Shown here piece after piece: positions 61,992-64,000 of a stretch of DNA of 64,000 bases (positions within the stretch are counted from its first letter, which is position 1; every line of letters begins with the position of its first letter). Made by a program: the position numbers and the translations under genes. Below the pieces are notes generated by a model. The model was given only the letters and a program-made list of their open reading frames with translations. It had not been told where the DNA came from and searched no databases. Origin of the DNA: Nepenthes gracilis (taxonomy: Eukaryota > Streptophyta > Magnoliopsida > Caryophyllales > Nepenthaceae); assembly GCA_033239525.1 (NCBI GenBank), contig BSYO01000025.1, forward strand, positions 1,584,001 through 1,648,000, written 5' to 3'.

Positions 61992-62750
61992 GTTGGCGCA
62001 TAAGGAGGCGGACGGACAACAATGCACAGGGTCACACACATACTCACAGTAAAATGACTGAAGGAGAAGAATTGAACATACAATATTTTACGTGGAAAAC
62101 CTTTTTCAAATAAGGGAAAAACCATGAGACACTTAGTCAGTAAACAAGTTTCACTATATGAGACTGATTACAAGCCACCCACGGCTACACAATCACTCGA
62201 GGTGAGAATGAAGAACAGAGCAGAAGCACAAGAACAACTCCCTTTGTTTTTACTCATAGCTCTCTTTTCTTCAACTCTCTCTCTCTCGATCACTCATATA
62301 CTTAGAAACATTTACAATACATATATCCAGTTTCAATACAGGCACAAATATATTGTGCAAATCTGAAGAATATTCTCTTCACCAGACCAGATCTGTCCTT
62401 GCCAACTGAATATGTTTTGTACAAAAACGACTCCTGTATAACCTCCTGAGATTACGTATGCTTAGAAAATCTTTTGAGCTAGCACCCTTCTAGATTTCCA
62501 AATGAGCGGCCAACATTCCAACGATCGTTTCTTTTTTTTTTTTTCAGGCCGGTCAACATCATGTCCACCAGAACACACAATTTGCCCGGCAACGAGTTGA
62601 CCGGTATTGCTGTTCATAGAAAATTTTTGGCTAACAAAGTTGACCGGAATTCCTTCTGCTAGAACTGTGCATAGTCTGCGGACTTTAGTAGCACACAGGT
62701 TCTCATGCTCTATCCAAGTCCTCCAGTCATCAGGACTTCCACACGGGAGT
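61992..62750 (-). mobile_element. 3' LTR of a Copia element (minus strand)
   Basis: Lies just after the pol stop and a purine tract (ATTGGGGGT on the minus strand at 62752-62760). Its far end is CCAACA (TGTTGG at 61992 on the plus strand). It contains the TTTTACGTGGAAAACC box (plus strand 62088) also present in the solo LTR at 30868, and a W-box pair (GGTCAAC at 62554, TTGACC near 62598 and 62640). The start is uncertain by about 10 bp. Confidence 0.65.
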
Positions 62751-62770
62751 GACCCCCAATAAACATCCTC

Positions 62771-64000
62771 TCATAACCGTGGGGAAATTAAATCTATCAA
62801 CCCGACCAGCTTGCAGCAAGTTTCATTCTTACCCTTTGGTAAAATCTTGGTTAACATGGTCGCCCCATTCTCTTCAGTACCGACTTTCTCTAGTGACAGC
62901 AAACCTTCCTCAATAACGTCTCTAACCCAATGGTATTGAACGTCAATGTGCTTTGATTTGGAATGGAATAAAGAGTTTTTGCAGAGTTGTATGACACTTT
63001 GACTATCACAAAGTATCTCATACTTTTCCTGTCTGAGACCCAATTCTTGAATGAATTTCATCATCTACAACATCTCTTTACAAGCTGTCACTGCGTTATA
63101 CTCGGCCTCAGTAGTTGAAAAGGCAATGTACTTCTGTAGCTTGGATTGCCAGGAAACTGCACCTCCAGCAAACTTCACTAAGTATCCCGAGGTGGACTTG
63201 TGGCTGTCAATGTTCCCAACCATCTCAACATCCGGGTAGCCCACCAACTGAGACTCATCACTTCCAAGACACAGGCACTTCTTGGAAGTTCCTCGGATGT
63301 ATCTCATGATCCACTTGACTGAGGACCAGTGCTCTTTTCCTGGGTTTGACAGAAACTGGCTGACTGTGCCAACAACATGTGCTATGTCTGGTCTTGTGCA
63401 TACCAGGGTATACATCAGGCTTCCCACAGTTGAGCAATAGGGAACGCCTCTTATGTATGCCTTTTCTTCGTCTGAGGACGGATACTGGCGAGTACTCAGC
63501 CTGTGGTGGTTTGCCAATGGTGTGTTCATAGGCTTAGACTTGTCCATATTGAATCGTTGGAGCACTTTCTCAATGTAGCTCTCTTGAGACAGTCACAATT
63601 TTCTTACCTCTCAGTCGCGGACAATTTTAACGCCAAGAATTTGTTTCGCCGAACCCAGGTCCTTCATGGAAAACGACCGCCCAAGTTGCTCCTTCAGCTC
63701 CTTTATCCGAGCACCATTGCGTCCAACAATCAACATGTCATCTACGTACAGGAGAAGGGTAACAATATCATCCTCGGAAAACCTCTATGTAAATACACAT
63801 TAATCACAAGTAGTTCGCCAGTACCTTTGACTAACCATGACTAACTCGAACTTCTTGTACCATTGTCTAGGAGCCTGCTTCAACCCATACAGACTTTTCC
63901 TTAGGCGACTGACAAGTCGTTCCTTCCCCTTGACCTTTAACCTTTCCGGCTGTTCTATGTAAATTTCCTCCTCAAGTTCACCATGGAGGAAAGTCGTCCG
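62771..64000 (-). pseudogene. Copia reverse transcriptase and RNase H, runs off the window
   Basis: Minus strand from the window edge: SLYGLKQAPRQWYKKFE near 63880, the RT catalytic motif YVDDMLIVG at about 63740, MNTPLANHHRLS (63530), YCSTVGSLMYTLVCTRPDIA (63440), then RNase H with FSTTEAEYNAVTACKEML and CDSQSVIQLCKNSLFHSKSK, HIDVQYHWVRD, ending at a stop at 62771. A stop after KEML (63064) and others near 63590 and 63845 break the frame. Motif order fits the Tork/Tnt1-like lineage. It pairs with the LTR at 61992-62750; gag, protease, integrase and the 5' LTR lie outside the window. Confidence 0.85.

Overview
This is nuclear DNA of a flowering plant, probably a woody dicot or magnoliid; I cannot name the species. 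The evidence is spliced genes with GT-AG introns and plant-type housekeeping proteins (an HDEL-ending ER Hsp70, cytosolic ribosomal protein L5, plant GFAT), plus plant transposon lineages: FAR1-like Mutator, Tork-like Copia, and chromovirus-like and Tat-like Gypsy. The base composition is AT-rich and most intergenic DNA is retroelement debris.

Three complete host genes can be reconstructed. (1) GFAT, glutamine:fructose-6-phosphate aminotransferase, + strand 15066-22622, 11 coding exons, 689 codons. (2) Ribosomal protein L5 (uL18), - strand 38462-34206, 9 exons, 303 codons, with the start codon alone in the first coding exon. (3) BiP, the ER lumenal Hsp70, - strand 57764-53718, 8 exons, 667 codons, with two exact plant unfolded-protein-response elements upstream. 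All splice phases close in each model.

Layout. 0.9-13.7 kb looks like one large, decayed Mutator-like element: inverted termini built of ~61-bp tandem units, a broken FAR1/MULE transposase, a 998-bp tandem duplication, and pieces of host genes (a chloroplast-type RRM protein, a KEA-type K+/H+ antiporter, a ycf45/SPD1-like P-loop NTPase). 14.0-15.3 kb is a head-to-head inverted duplication of the GFAT promoter and exon 1. 23.7-33.4 kb is nested LTR-retrotransposon debris with two solo LTRs, a Tat-type RT/RNase H fragment, a 35-bp minisatellite and the accessory antisense ORF of a Tat element. 34.2-38.7 kb is RPL5. 38.8-39.6 kb is a second 35-bp minisatellite in the opposite orientation. 40.3-50.7 kb is a mosaic of Copia, chromovirus-like and Tat-like Gypsy pieces, the last with a second antisense ORF and a 65-bp minisatellite. 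51.4-52.9 kb is a broken ankyrin-repeat remnant of an acyl-CoA-binding protein. 53.7-58.1 kb is BiP and its promoter. 60.6-64 kb is a Gypsy pol relic next to a Copia element running off the window on the - strand.

Functionally, GFAT supplies the hexosamine precursor used for N-glycans in the ER and BiP folds ER clients, but nothing here shows the three host genes are co-regulated. The strongest candidates for new biology are the gene-capturing Mutator-like element, the mirrored GFAT promoter, and the antisense-ORF plus minisatellite 3' modules of the Tat-like elements.
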